A stretch of 64,000 bases of DNA, taken from Paractinoplanes maris (GTDB taxonomy: Bacteria; Actinomycetota; Actinomycetes; Mycobacteriales; Micromonosporaceae). Shown piece after piece: positions 23,666 through 32,156 of the stretch. The position numbers and the translations under genes are program-made. The notes beneath the pieces were generated by a model. It saw nothing but the letters and a program-made list of their open reading frames with translations, made no database searches and had not been told where the DNA came from. The DNA is taken from assembly GCF_023544465.1 (NCBI RefSeq), contig NZ_JALPVL010000015.1, forward strand, positions 248,001 to 312,000. Reading direction: 5' to 3'. How positions within the stretch are numbered: position 1 is the stretch's first letter; the number at the start of each line of letters is the position of its first letter.

Positions 23666-25274
23666 CCTTCGGCTCCGCTTTCTCCGCCTTGCGCGCCAGG
23701 TCGCTGCCGTTGATCGGCTTGATCTTCTGCGTGGTGATGCCGTCCATCGGCGTGAAAGCGATCTTCTGCGTGGTCCCGCCGTCGTCGGGTTGCCGCTGCT
23801 GGATGACCTCGGCCGGTTTCGCCGGTTGACCGGCGCGGGCGACCGCGGTCCCGGCCACCCGGGCCCGGCCGCTGACCGGGTTGGCCGGGGAGACCGGCGC
23901 CTGCTCGGGCTCCTCCCGATGCCCGAGCAGCGTGGTGACCAGACCGTCGTCCTGCGCCGCGGGGATGCGCGGCTGGGCCGGGCCGGCTTCGGTCGGCAGA
24001 CGGCGGGGCAGGGCGTTGAGGACCGCGCCGACGAGCCGGGTGCCGACCCGCTCGAGCAGGTCGGTCGAGCGCTGCACGTCGGCCGTACGGGTCCGGTTGG
24101 CCCGCACCACCAGGAGCGCGCCGTCGGTCACCTTGCCCAGCACAGCCGCGTCGGCCACCCCCTGCAACGGCGGCGCGTCGATCAGCACGATGTCGAAGCG
24201 TGAGGTCAGCTCGCGTACGGTCGCCGCGAGCCGGGGCGAGGCGAGAACCTGACCCGGGTCGGATCGCCGGTCGCCGGGCGGCAGGACGGTCAGGCGCCCG
24301 TCCAGCGGGTCGCGCAGCACGTCGCTCACCCGGGCGTTGCCGGCCAGCACGTCGGCCAGGCCGGGCCCGCCCTCCATCGCGAGATAGCGGCCCACCCCGG
24401 GCGAGCGCAGGTTCGCGTCGACCAGCAGCACCCGCGCGCCGGTCTCGGCCATCGCGATCGCCAGCCCGCAGGCGACCGCGGTCGTCCCCTCCTTGGGGTT
24501 GGCCGCGGTCAGCATCAGCGCGGTGCCCTGGGGGTCGCCCCGGCGCAGGCTCGGTGTCTCGGGCAGCAGGCTGCGCAGCCGCCGGAAACCCTCGGCGATC
24601 GCCGAATCGGCCTGCCCGGACCGGACCCAGCGGCCGGTGAGCGAGATGACCCCGACCGTGCCGATGCCGAGCCGGCGCAGGTCGTCCTCCTCGGCCACGG
24701 TCCGGCGGGTGGCCTCGCGCACCGCGACCGCGACTCCCCCCACGAGGAGTCCGAGCACGGCCGAGAAGCCCACATCGCGGACGAGGGTGCCGGGCTCCTG
24801 AGTGGTCACTGCCTCCTGGGCGACGGTGATCTGCGGCGGGGGCCCGTCGGCCGCGGCCACCGGCGGATCGAGTTTCTTGGCCAGCGCGACCAGGGCCGAG
24901 GTGGCGCTCGTGACCATCGTGCGGCTGCGCTCGGCCGACGCGTCCTTGGCCGTCACCACCAGCAGATCGGTGCCGGCCTGGACCTCGGCCGACAGGCTCT
25001 TGCTGACCTCGGCCGCGGTGGCGGGCGCGCCGAGCTTGGTGGCCACGCTCTGCGCCACCCGCGGGCCGGTGAGCAGGGTGATGTACGAGTTGAGACGGCT
25101 CGCCTTGGCATCCGGGTCACCCGACCCGGTGGTGACGAACAGGATCATCGAGGACCGGTACGCCGGCTCCCGGGTCAGCGACAGCCCGGCCGCCGCGCCC
25201 ATGGCCAGCAGGATCGGCACGACGATCCAGACCCAGCGGCGGCGGCACGCCCGCACGTACTCGCGCAGTTCCAC
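23658..25274 (-). CDS. Wzz chain-length/BY-kinase fusion with degenerate ATP site
   Basis: 538 residues. Two membrane helices (about 13-32 and 175-195) enclose a periplasmic Wzz domain; a cytoplasmic ATPase domain follows. The expected Walker A PxxGKST region reads NPKEGTTAVACGL near residue 260, without the GK lysine; Walker A' is LLVDANLRSPG with Asn for the second Asp; Walker B is LIDAPPLQG. The tail from about residue 430 is Pro/Ala/Gln-rich, has no tyrosine cluster, and carries two TTQKI motifs. It probably controls polymer length without tyrosine kinase activity. GTG at 25274 is preceded by AGGAG; another frame upstream of it overlaps the glycosyltransferase. Confidence 0.82.
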   Translation of the reverse strand: MELREYVRACRRRWVWIVVPILLAMGAAAGLSLTREPAYRSSMILFVTTGSGDPDAKASRLNSYITLLTGPRVAQSVATKLGAPATAAEVSKSLSAEVQAGTDLLVVTAKDASAERSRTMVTSATSALVALAKKLDPPVAAADGPPPQITVAQEAVTTQEPGTLVRDVGFSAVLGLLVGGVAVAVREATRRTVAEEDDLRRLGIGTVGVISLTGRWVRSGQADSAIAEGFRRLRSLLPETPSLRRGDPQGTALMLTAANPKEGTTAVACGLAIAMAETGARVLLVDANLRSPGVGRYLAMEGGPGLADVLAGNARVSDVLRDPLDGRLTVLPPGDRRSDPGQVLASPRLAATVRELTSRFDIVLIDAPPLQGVADAAVLGKVTDGALLVVRANRTRTADVQRSTDLLERVGTRLVGAVLNALPRRLPTEAGPAQPRIPAAQDDGLVTTLLGHREEPEQAPVSPANPVSGRARVAGTAVARAGQPAKPAEVIQQRQPDDGGTTQKIAFTPMDGITTQKIKPINGSDLARKAEKAEPKDE

Positions 25275-25278
25275 GCTC

Positions 25279-26562
25279 TCAACTCCTGCTCTTGCTGTGC
25301 GCGGCCCGGCCGAAGGCGTTCTTGCTGTGCGCGGCCCGGCCGAAGGCGTTCTTGCTGTGCGCGGCCCGGTCGAGGACGTCGGCGAACCGGTCGAACAGGA
25401 GGTCGCGGGAGAACTGCTCCACGGCGAGCCGGTGTGCGGCGGCGCGGGCCTGGGCCAGCCACGACTCGTCCCGGCAGTGCTTGACGAACTGCTCGGCGGC
25501 GTCGCCGGTGTCGGTCGGGTCGAGCACGAGCCCGGCACCGAACTCGTCGATCAGGCCGGCCTGCCAGCCGCCGTAGTTGATGGCGATCGGCCGTCCGGCG
25601 GCGAGCGCGTCGAAGAACTTGTTGGCCGAGTTCTCCCACAGCGCGCGGATCGGCCGCACGAAGCTGGTCGACATCGTGGCGGCGCCCAGGATCAGCGGCA
25701 GCTCGGCTTTCGGCACCTTGTCCCACATCCGTACGGTGTCGTCGAGCAACCCGAGCTCGGCCGCGAGCCGCTTGGTCGGCTCCCACTCCTTGCCGTGCCC
25801 CACGATCAGCACCCGGATCTCGGGGTCCAGCTCGCGCATCCGCTGGGCCGCGCGCACCAGGTAGTCGACGCCGTTCACCGCGCCCAGCGCTCCGGTGTAG
25901 ACGATCAGCGGCCGGTCACCCAGCCACTCGTGCCGCCGCCGGAAGGCCTCGACGTCGGCCGCGCCGACCTCGAACATGGCCAGATCGGCGGCGTTGGGAA
26001 TGACCGTCGTCCGGGTCGACGGGCGACGGGCCACGACGCCGGCGGCCATGCCGGGGGAGAGGGCGACGACCTCCTCGGCGTTGCGGTAGGCGAAGTTCGC
26101 CAGCGCGCCGGCCGCCCTGCGCAGCACCGGGTTGCGCAGCGCGCCCATCTGGATCGGCACCTCAGGCCACAGGTCGCGCACCTCGAAGACGAACGGCACC
26201 CGGCGCAGCTTCGCCGCGAGCACACCGGGGACGGCGACGGTCAGCGGCGTGCTGGTCGCGAAGACCAGGTCGGCTCTGATCGACGCCGCCTTGGCCGTGG
26301 CGACGACCATGAACTGGGCGAACGCGCGGATGCGGCGGGCGTACGACATGGAGTTGTTGTAGGGGACCGAATACCAGTGCACCCGGATGCCGTCGTCGTC
26401 GGTCTGCCGCCAGCCGGCCCGGGCCGGGGTGCCGGTGATGTCGGTCGTGATGACGTCGACCGTGTGCCCCCGGGCGACGAGCCGGCGGGCCTGCTCGTAC
26501 GACCGGATGCCGCCGGCCATCCGAGGATTGCAGTAGTACTGGTGGATGTAGACGATGTGCAT
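25279..26562 (-). CDS. Glycosyltransferase, GT4 family (WbuB-like), with repeat C-terminus
   Basis: 427 residues, GT-B fold. The start MHIVYIHQYYCNPRMAGGIR is typical of WbuB-type transferases; FVFEVRDLWPEVPIQMG and the C-terminal NSANKFFDALAAGRPIAIN segments are diagnostic. The latter replaces the E-x7-E acceptor/donor region of GT4 enzymes. It likely adds a HexNAc or deoxyamino sugar to the lipid-linked unit. The last 29 residues are two exact copies of the ten-residue unit RAAHSKNAFG plus a partial third (RAAHSKSRS), encoded by a 30-base tandem repeat. It starts 7 bases after the DegT gene with an AAGGGG site. Confidence 0.9.
   Translation of the reverse strand: MHIVYIHQYYCNPRMAGGIRSYEQARRLVARGHTVDVITTDITGTPARAGWRQTDDDGIRVHWYSVPYNNSMSYARRIRAFAQFMVVATAKAASIRADLVFATSTPLTVAVPGVLAAKLRRVPFVFEVRDLWPEVPIQMGALRNPVLRRAAGALANFAYRNAEEVVALSPGMAAGVVARRPSTRTTVIPNAADLAMFEVGAADVEAFRRRHEWLGDRPLIVYTGALGAVNGVDYLVRAAQRMRELDPEIRVLIVGHGKEWEPTKRLAAELGLLDDTVRMWDKVPKAELPLILGAATMSTSFVRPIRALWENSANKFFDALAAGRPIAINYGGWQAGLIDEFGAGLVLDPTDTGDAAEQFVKHCRDESWLAQARAAAHRLAVEQFSRDLLFDRFADVLDRAAHSKNAFGRAAHSKNAFGRAAHSKSRS
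25291..25369. repeat. 30-base tandem repeat, 2 exact copies plus 19 bases of a third
   Basis: Bases 25291-25320 and 25321-25350 are identical and the first 19 bases of the unit recur at 25351-25369. The unit is a multiple of three and stays in frame at the 3' end of the glycosyltransferase gene, so copy number changes lengthen or shorten the protein tail by ten residues. Confidence 0.95.
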
Positions 26563-26569
26563 GTCGTGG

Positions 26570-27712
26570 CTACCCCTTCGTTCCGGCGGCTACCGCCCGC
26601 ACGGCAGCCACGACGCGATCCCGGTCGTGGTCGGTGAGCGCGGAACCGCTGGGCAGGCACAGCCCCCGGCGGAAGAGGTCGGCGCAGACCTCGCCACCCC
26701 GCATGACGCAGTCACGGAAGACCGGCTGCAGGTGCATCGGCTTCCAGGTCGGCCGGGCCTCGATGTCCTGGGCGGCGAGGCGCTCGAGGATCCGGTCCCG
26801 GCTCGCGCCGAACTGCTCGGCGTCGATCAGCAGGCAGGTGAGCCACGAGTTGGCCTCGCCGTAGGCGGCGACCGGCATGAACGTGACGCCGGGCAGGTCG
26901 CCCAGCGCGGCCCGGTAGTGCCGGCCGGTCTCGCGCCGCGCGGCGATCATCGAGTGCAACCGCTGCAACTGGCCCCGGCCGACCGCGGCCAGCAGGTTGC
27001 TGAGCCGGTAGTTGTAGCCGACCGAGCGGTGCTCGTAGTGCGGGAACGGCTCGCGGGCCTGAGTGGCCAGATGCCGGGCCCGGCGGGCGATGCCGTCGTC
27101 GTCGGTGACCAGCATGCCGCCGCCCCCGGTGGTGATGATCTTGTTGCCGTTGAACGACAGGACGCCGGCCAGCCCGAACGACCCGGCCGGGCGGCCGCGA
27201 TAGGTCGCGCCGAGCGCCTCGGCCGCGTCCTCGATGAGCGCGACGCCGTAGCGGTCGCACGCGTCGATCAGCGGCTCGTAGTCGGCGCACTGCCCGTACA
27301 TGTCGACGGCGATCACCGCGCGGGGCGGGCGGCCCTTGGCGCAGCGCCGCTTGAGCTCCTCGGTGACCAGCGCCGGGTCGACGTTCCAGCTCTCCGCGGT
27401 GCTGTCCAGGAAGACCGGGCGGGCGCCCAGATACATCACCGCGTTGGCGGTGGCGGCGAAGGTGAAGGACGGCACGAGAACGGTGTCGCCCCGGCGCACG
27501 CCGGCCGCGACCAGGGCGAGGTGCAGGGCCGCGGTGCCGCTGCTGAGCGCGACCGCGTGGCGGACGCCGACGATCTCGGCCATCTGGGCCTCGAAGGCGT
27601 CGAGGTCCGGCCCCACCGGCGCGACCCAGTTGGAGTCGAAGGCCTCCAGCAGCAACTTGCGCTCGAGCTCGCCGACGTCCGGGGGTGACAGCCAGATGCG
27701 GGTATCAGTCAT
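26570..27712 (-). CDS. DegT/DnrJ/EryC1-family sugar aminotransferase
   Basis: 380 residues, standard family size. The PLP lysine is in VLSFNGNKIITTGGGGMLVT; SSGTAALHLALVAAGVRRGD binds the cofactor phosphate and LIEDAAEALGATYRG gives the Asp that pairs with the pyridine nitrogen. Such enzymes transfer an amino group from glutamate to a 4- or 3-keto UDP-sugar; the CapD-like dehydratase of this locus would supply a 4-keto-6-deoxy sugar, as PglF does for PglE. The gene overlaps the upstream deacetylase by 8 bases. Confidence 0.92.
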   Translation of the reverse strand: MTDTRIWLSPPDVGELERKLLLEAFDSNWVAPVGPDLDAFEAQMAEIVGVRHAVALSSGTAALHLALVAAGVRRGDTVLVPSFTFAATANAVMYLGARPVFLDSTAESWNVDPALVTEELKRRCAKGRPPRAVIAVDMYGQCADYEPLIDACDRYGVALIEDAAEALGATYRGRPAGSFGLAGVLSFNGNKIITTGGGGMLVTDDDGIARRARHLATQAREPFPHYEHRSVGYNYRLSNLLAAVGRGQLQRLHSMIAARRETGRHYRAALGDLPGVTFMPVAAYGEANSWLTCLLIDAEQFGASRDRILERLAAQDIEARPTWKPMHLQPVFRDCVMRGGEVCADLFRRGLCLPSGSALTDHDRDRVVAAVRAVAAGTKG

Positions 27713-28475
27713 GGATGCGCGTCCTTACCGCCCAGAGCGGCCAGGCCGGGTGCAGGCCCTGCCGGTTGATGGCCAGAGGGCTGTCGCCGGCGTGTATCGC
27801 CGGGCGGAGAGTGCTGGCGAAACTGCGATAACCCGCGCCCCGCGCGATCTCGACGTCGCGCCGGCCGTAATCGACGGCCGGATGCCCGTACGGGGCCGCG
27901 AAGTCCCGGATCTCGGAGCCGAGCTCATCCTCGATCTCGTGCTTGGAGTCGATCAGCTCGTGCGCCGCCGCCCGGTCGTCCTGGTCGGCCAGCCGCTGGT
28001 GGGTCACCGTGTGCGAGCCGAAGTCGAAACCGGCCGCGGCCATCGCCCGGCAGTCGCTCCAGGTGAGGTTGCCGGGCCGGCCGATCAGGTCGGTGGTCAC
28101 GAAGAACATCGCCGGCACGCCGATCTCGTGCAGCACCGGCGTGACGACGTCGCGCCAGGTGGCGTGCCCGTCGTCGAACGAGAGGCAGAAGACCGGGCCG
28201 TGCATCGGTCGCCGGCCGGCCAGGATGCCGAGGGCCTCGTCCCACGAGACGAGCTCACCGTGCCGCCGAAAGGTGAGCAGGTGGCGGCGCAGGTCGGTGG
28301 CGTATTCGGGGAGGACGTCGTGGTAGAAGGGGAAATAGAGCCCGGCGGCGCGCGGCAGGCGGCGGAACGCGCCGGCCGGCGCCAGGACGCGGCCCTGCAC
28401 CCGGGGCCGGGCCCGGAGCCGGCTGCGCAGCTCGAGCTCGTTCAGGCGCTTCCTGATCAAGGTCGGCGACGGCAT
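27705..28475 (-). CDS. Polysaccharide deacetylase (NodB/CE4 domain)
   Basis: 256 residues. The CE4 motifs are present: SFDDGHATW (catalytic base and metal Asp), FGSHTVTHQRLA (metal His pair), and FAAPYGHPAVDYG as the later R/P-x-P-Y/F-G-type motif. No signal peptide is obvious, so it may act in the cytoplasm or be membrane-associated through its basic N-terminus. It removes N- or O-acetyl groups from a glycan or sugar intermediate. ATG at 28475 is supported by a GGAGGGTG site; the open frame continues 22 codons upstream into the promoter region. First gene of the ten-gene minus-strand operon. Confidence 0.87.
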   Translation of the reverse strand: MPSPTLIRKRLNELELRSRLRARPRVQGRVLAPAGAFRRLPRAAGLYFPFYHDVLPEYATDLRRHLLTFRRHGELVSWDEALGILAGRRPMHGPVFCLSFDDGHATWRDVVTPVLHEIGVPAMFFVTTDLIGRPGNLTWSDCRAMAAAGFDFGSHTVTHQRLADQDDRAAAHELIDSKHEIEDELGSEIRDFAAPYGHPAVDYGRRDVEIARGAGYRSFASTLRPAIHAGDSPLAINRQGLHPAWPLWAVRTRIHD

Positions 28476-28553
28476 GGGCACCCTCCGGTTCGCGGTCTGG
28501 AACGACCCTCGCAAATGGGGGTGGCGCGGCATCAGTAGCAATTGTCATTAGGT

Positions 28554-28571
28554 ACGTGAGAGTTCTTCACA
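28554..28571. promoter_or_regulatory. Candidate operator, dyad GTGA-N7-TCAC (copy 2)
   Basis: ACGTGAGAGTTCTTCACA lies between the divergent deacetylase operon and the third FemAB gene. It matches the copy at 8953-8970 at 14 of 18 positions, with the outer arms ACGTGAGA and TCACA fully conserved and a shared GTTCT core shifted by one base. It is set in a locally AT-rich stretch (28530-28580). Confidence 0.55.
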
Positions 28572-28652
28572 TCAATTTCGGGGCCCTTGCGGAATGGGTT
28601 CGAGGCGGCGCATCATCGCCTTTTCGGGGCCCGGCCCCACGGAGGGTGACGC

Positions 28653-29663
28653 ATGTTGCGACTGCACCGGGTGGCGCCGGCGGCCGACGTCTGGGCCGAG
28701 CGCGAGGGCTACGACGACCGCCTGATCTTCCACACCGAGCCGTGGCTGCGCTTCGTCGCCGAGGCGCAACGAGCCGAGCCCGTGCTGGCCCGGGTGACCG
28801 ACGGCGACCGGACCGTCGGCCACTTCACCGGACTGGTCACCAAGCGCTTCGGCCTGCGCATTCTCGGCAGCCCGATGGCCGGCTGGACCACGTCCTATGT
28901 GGGCTTCACGCTGGATCCCGGGGTGTCGCGGCGGGCCGCCCTGGAGGCGTTGATGCCGTTCGCCTTCACCGACCTGGGCTGCGCCCACCTCGAGATCCGC
29001 GACCGCGGCCTGACCCCCGGCGACCTCGGCGGGCTGGGCCTGCGCTGGTCCGACGCCCCCACCGCGGTGATCGGCCTGAACCCGTCCGAGGACGCCCTCT
29101 TCGGTGCGATGGCGAGCGCCTGCCGGCGCAATATCCGTAAGGCCGCCAAGAGCGGAGTGACAGTCGAGGAGGTTGTCGACGATCCGACATTCGCCGTCGA
29201 TTTCCACGACCAGTTACGCGACGTTTTCGCCAAGCAGAATCTGGTGCCGACCTATTCGATCGAGCGGGTCCGCTCGCTCATTCGCCACGTCGGGCCGTCC
29301 GGGCAGTTGCTCCTGCTCCGGGCGCGCGACGGCGACGGCCGCTGCATCGCCACCGCGATCCTGCCGTGGTATCACCGCACGATGTATTTCTGGGGCGGGG
29401 CCAGCTATCGGGAGCACCAGCACCTCCGTCCTAACGAGACACTCATCTGGCACGCGATGCGCTGGGCCAAGGCTCGCGGCGTGACCGAGTTCGACTTCGT
29501 CGGCGGAAACTCCTACAAGGCCAAGTACGGGACCGTCGAGGTTCCCGTCCCGTGGGCTCGCCGCTCCCGTTCACCGCTGGTCGCCACCCTGCGCGACGCC
29601 GCCCAGCAGGGGTTCGCCCTGAAGCAGCGGACCGTGGCCCGGCTGACCGGCGCCCGAGGCTGA
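28653..29663 (+). CDS. FemAB-like GNAT protein, copy C (divergent type)
   Basis: 336 residues. Double-GNAT FemAB-type layout: DRLIFHTEPWLRFVAEAQRA at the start, ASACRRNIRKAAKSGVTVEE in the middle, and FDFVGGNSYKAKYGTVEVPV at the end, the last being the usual peptidoglycan-type Fem/EPS acetyltransferase signature (GGN-x-YKxKYG). It lacks the SPYGYPGP block that copies A and B share, so it has another ancestry or substrate. Probably transfers an acyl or aminoacyl group in polysaccharide synthesis. Strong GGAGGGTGAC site before the ATG. It is transcribed away from the large operon. Confidence 0.85.
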   Translation: MLRLHRVAPAADVWAEREGYDDRLIFHTEPWLRFVAEAQRAEPVLARVTDGDRTVGHFTGLVTKRFGLRILGSPMAGWTTSYVGFTLDPGVSRRAALEALMPFAFTDLGCAHLEIRDRGLTPGDLGGLGLRWSDAPTAVIGLNPSEDALFGAMASACRRNIRKAAKSGVTVEEVVDDPTFAVDFHDQLRDVFAKQNLVPTYSIERVRSLIRHVGPSGQLLLLRARDGDGRCIATAILPWYHRTMYFWGGASYREHQHLRPNETLIWHAMRWAKARGVTEFDFVGGNSYKAKYGTVEVPVPWARRSRSPLVATLRDAAQQGFALKQRTVARLTGARG

Positions 29664-29911
29664 TTCGCAATTTGGTCGTCCGGCTGACAGCGCTCCGGCG
29701 TGCTCGTACGTTCGGTGAGGGTGCGAGCGGCACCACGGAATGAACGGAGTTCGTCCTCACTGGTGTAGCTCCCGCTCGACGGCGCTGCCCGCCCCACTCC
29801 GCTGACCCACTCCGTGGCGCAGCCATGCCCGAGTGGCGACGGCAGCCCCATCAGCACCACCCCTCACGCCCGCCTGCCGCGGGCGTCGACACCAGCACTG
29901 AGGAGCAACTC

Positions 29912-30829
29912 GTGTTCGGAAAAAAGCTCGTCGGGCAGATGATCAGCCGTAGCGCCGAGAACGGCCAGGACCGCCGCCGATTCCTGCGGAGCGCCGGAGC
30001 GCTCGGGCTCGGCGTCGTCGGGGCGGGCGCGCTCGGCACCGTGGCCGCCCATGCCGAGGACGCGGACGGACCCAGCGACGGCGCCGTCCTCAATTTCGCG
30101 CTCAACCTCGAATACCTCGAGGCCGAGTTCTACTCCTACGCCGTGCACGGCCACGGTTTGGCCGACAGCATGACCACCGGCACCGGCACCCGGGGCGGGG
30201 TCGTCGGCGGCAAGAAGGTGCCGTTCAAGACCAGCCGCATCCGTCAGTACGCCGCCGAGATCGCGGGCGACGAGCTGGCCCACGTCAAGTTCCTGCGCGG
30301 CGCGCTCGGCTCGGCGGCGGTCTCCAGGCCGGCCATCAACATCCGCGAGAGCTTCACCTACGCGGCGCGGGCGGCCAAGCTGATCGGGGCGCACGACATC
30401 TTCGACCCGTACGCCAACGAGAACAACTTCCTGATGGCCGCGTTCCTGTTCGAGGACGTCGGCGTGACGGCCTACAAGGGCGCCGCCCCGCTGATCACCA
30501 ACAAGACCTACCTCGAAGCGGCCGCCGGCATTCTCTCGGTCGAGGCGTACCACGCCGCGACCATCCGCTCCTCGCTGTTCGAGAAAGACCTGGGCGCGCA
30601 CGTCGCGAAGCTGTCGGCCGCCCGGAACACGCTCGACGGCTACGGCGACGAGGACCAGGGCATCGTGCGCAACAAGAGCGCCAACATCAACCCGACCGAC
30701 AAGAACGGCATCGCGTTCAGCCGTTCCTACGACCGGGTCCTCAACATCGTCTACCTCAACGCGAACAAGGTCACCAAGGGTGGCTTCTACCCGAAGGGTG
30801 TCAACGGGCCGCTCAACACCAGCGCCTGA
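29912..30829 (+). CDS. TAT-exported ferritin-like domain protein
   Basis: 305 residues. Twin-arginine signal at residues 20-50 (DRRRFLRSAGALGLG then an alanine-rich core ending near AAHAED). The mature part has a four-helix ferritin-like bundle: NFALNLEYLEAEFYSYAVHG with E-x-x-E/H-type ligands, EIAGDELAHVKFLRGAL with E-x-x-H, and LSVEAYHAATIRSS. Relatives include plant desiccation protein PCC13-62 and bacterial DUF4439-like proteins; metal binding is likely, catalysis unproven. GTG at 29912 is used because AGGAG (29901) precedes it and the signal peptide then has normal length. Upstream 248 bases (29664-29911) hold no gene and must carry the promoter. Confidence 0.85.
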   Translation: MFGKKLVGQMISRSAENGQDRRRFLRSAGALGLGVVGAGALGTVAAHAEDADGPSDGAVLNFALNLEYLEAEFYSYAVHGHGLADSMTTGTGTRGGVVGGKKVPFKTSRIRQYAAEIAGDELAHVKFLRGALGSAAVSRPAINIRESFTYAARAAKLIGAHDIFDPYANENNFLMAAFLFEDVGVTAYKGAAPLITNKTYLEAAAGILSVEAYHAATIRSSLFEKDLGAHVAKLSAARNTLDGYGDEDQGIVRNKSANINPTDKNGIAFSRSYDRVLNIVYLNANKVTKGGFYPKGVNGPLNTSA

Positions 30830-30852
30830 GCGACATCGCCGGTCGGACACCA

Positions 30853-30879
30853 CCGGGCCCGCCGATCCGGCGGGCCCGG
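30853..30879. terminator. Perfect 12-base-pair hairpin between ferritin-like gene and mntH
   Basis: CCGGGCCCGCCG and its exact complement are separated by three bases, 24 bases after the ferritin-like stop and 24 bases before the transporter start. No T-tract follows, so it may be a factor-assisted terminator, an attenuator, or an RNA stabiliser that sets the ratio of the two gene products. Confidence 0.6.
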
Positions 30880-30902
30880 CACTCGGAGAAGGACGCACCA
30901 AG

Positions 30903-32156
30903 ATGGCTCAGACCTACGCCCTCCCTCCGCTCGGCCGTTCGGGGCTCGGGCCGGCCCGGCTGCGCGCGGCCACCACCCTCGGCCCGGCGTTCGTCGCGGC
31001 CATCGCCTACGTCGACCCGGGCAACTTCGCCACCAACTTCGCCGGCGGGGCCAGCACCGGCTACCGGCTGATCTGGGTCGTGGTGCTGGCCAACCTGGTG
31101 GCGATGCCCATCCAGTTCATGTCGGCCAAACTCGGTGTGGCCACCGGCCGGAGCCTGCCCCAGGTCTTCCGGGACACGTTCCCCGGCCCCCGGTCCTGGG
31201 TGATGTGGGGACAGGCCGAGATCGTCGCGATGGCCACCGACCTGGCCGAGTTCGTCGGCGCCGCGATCGGGCTGTATCTGTTGTTCGGGATGCCGATGCC
31301 GCTGGCCGCCGCGGTCACCGCCGTGCTCGCCTTCGCCCTGCTGGCCCTGCAACGGCGGGGATACCGGCCGTTCGAGCTGGCGATCGGTGCCCTCCTCTTC
31401 CTGATCTGCGCCGGCTTCCTCTACCTGGGTCTGCGCGTCCCGCCCTCGGCCACCGGCAGCCTCGGCGGTCTGGTCCCCTCGTTCAGCGGCGACCAGACCC
31501 TGTTGCTCGCGGTCGGCATCATCGGCGCGACCGTGATGCCGCACGCCATCTATCTGCACTCGGGCCTGATGTGCGGCCGGGCGATCGGCCGCTCGGCCGA
31601 CGAGAAACGACAACTGCTCCGGCTCGAGCGGGCCGACATCGCCATCGCGATGACCCTCGCCGGCCTGGTCAACCTGAGCATGCTGGCGATCGCGGCCAAA
31701 CTGTTCCACAACAACGGCTCCGGCGCCGCCATCACGCTGGACGAGGTGCACACCGGTCTCGACCGCATGGTCGGCGGCGGTGCCGCCCTGGCCTTCGCCG
31801 CGGCCCTGCTCGCCTCGGGCATCGCCTCGTCGAGCGTCGGCACCGCGGCCGGCCAGATGGTGATGGACGGCTTCCTGCGGGCCCGGGTGCCGCTGACCCT
31901 GCGCCGGCTGGTCACCATGGCCCCGGCCGTGGCGCTGCTCTGCTCGGGCGTCGACCCGACCCAGGCGCTGGTGCTCAGCCAGGTCGTGCTGTCCTTCGGC
32001 ATCCCGTTCGCGCTGGTCGCGCTGCTCATCCTGACCAGCCGCCGCAGCCTGATGGGCGAGCACGTCAACGGCCGCGTCACGATCGTCTGCATGTCTGCCG
32101 TGGTCGCTGTCCTCAGCGGACTCAACCTCATGCTCCTGGGCCAGCAGTTCCTCTGA
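30903..32156 (+). CDS. mntH: NRAMP-family Mn2+/Fe2+ transporter
   Basis: 417 residues with about 11 membrane helices. The two unwound metal-site motifs are present: AYVDPGNFATNFAGG near residue 36 (DPGN) and GATVMPHAIYLHSGLM near residue 212 (MPH, with the Met that ligates Mn2+). It imports Mn2+ or Fe2+ with protons. The ATG at 30903 is preceded by GGAGAAGGA. It follows the exported ferritin-like protein, possibly in the same transcript, which would link metal binding outside the membrane with uptake. No MntR box could be recognised. Confidence 0.92.
   Translation: MAQTYALPPLGRSGLGPARLRAATTLGPAFVAAIAYVDPGNFATNFAGGASTGYRLIWVVVLANLVAMPIQFMSAKLGVATGRSLPQVFRDTFPGPRSWVMWGQAEIVAMATDLAEFVGAAIGLYLLFGMPMPLAAAVTAVLAFALLALQRRGYRPFELAIGALLFLICAGFLYLGLRVPPSATGSLGGLVPSFSGDQTLLLAVGIIGATVMPHAIYLHSGLMCGRAIGRSADEKRQLLRLERADIAIAMTLAGLVNLSMLAIAAKLFHNNGSGAAITLDEVHTGLDRMVGGGAALAFAAALLASGIASSSVGTAAGQMVMDGFLRARVPLTLRRLVTMAPAVALLCSGVDPTQALVLSQVVLSFGIPFALVALLILTSRRSLMGEHVNGRVTIVCMSAVVAVLSGLNLMLLGQQFL

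Noticed and set aside
28476..28541. N-terminal extension of the deacetylase
   Set aside because: The GGAGGGTG site before ATG 28475 and lack of conserved residues upstream favour the shorter form.
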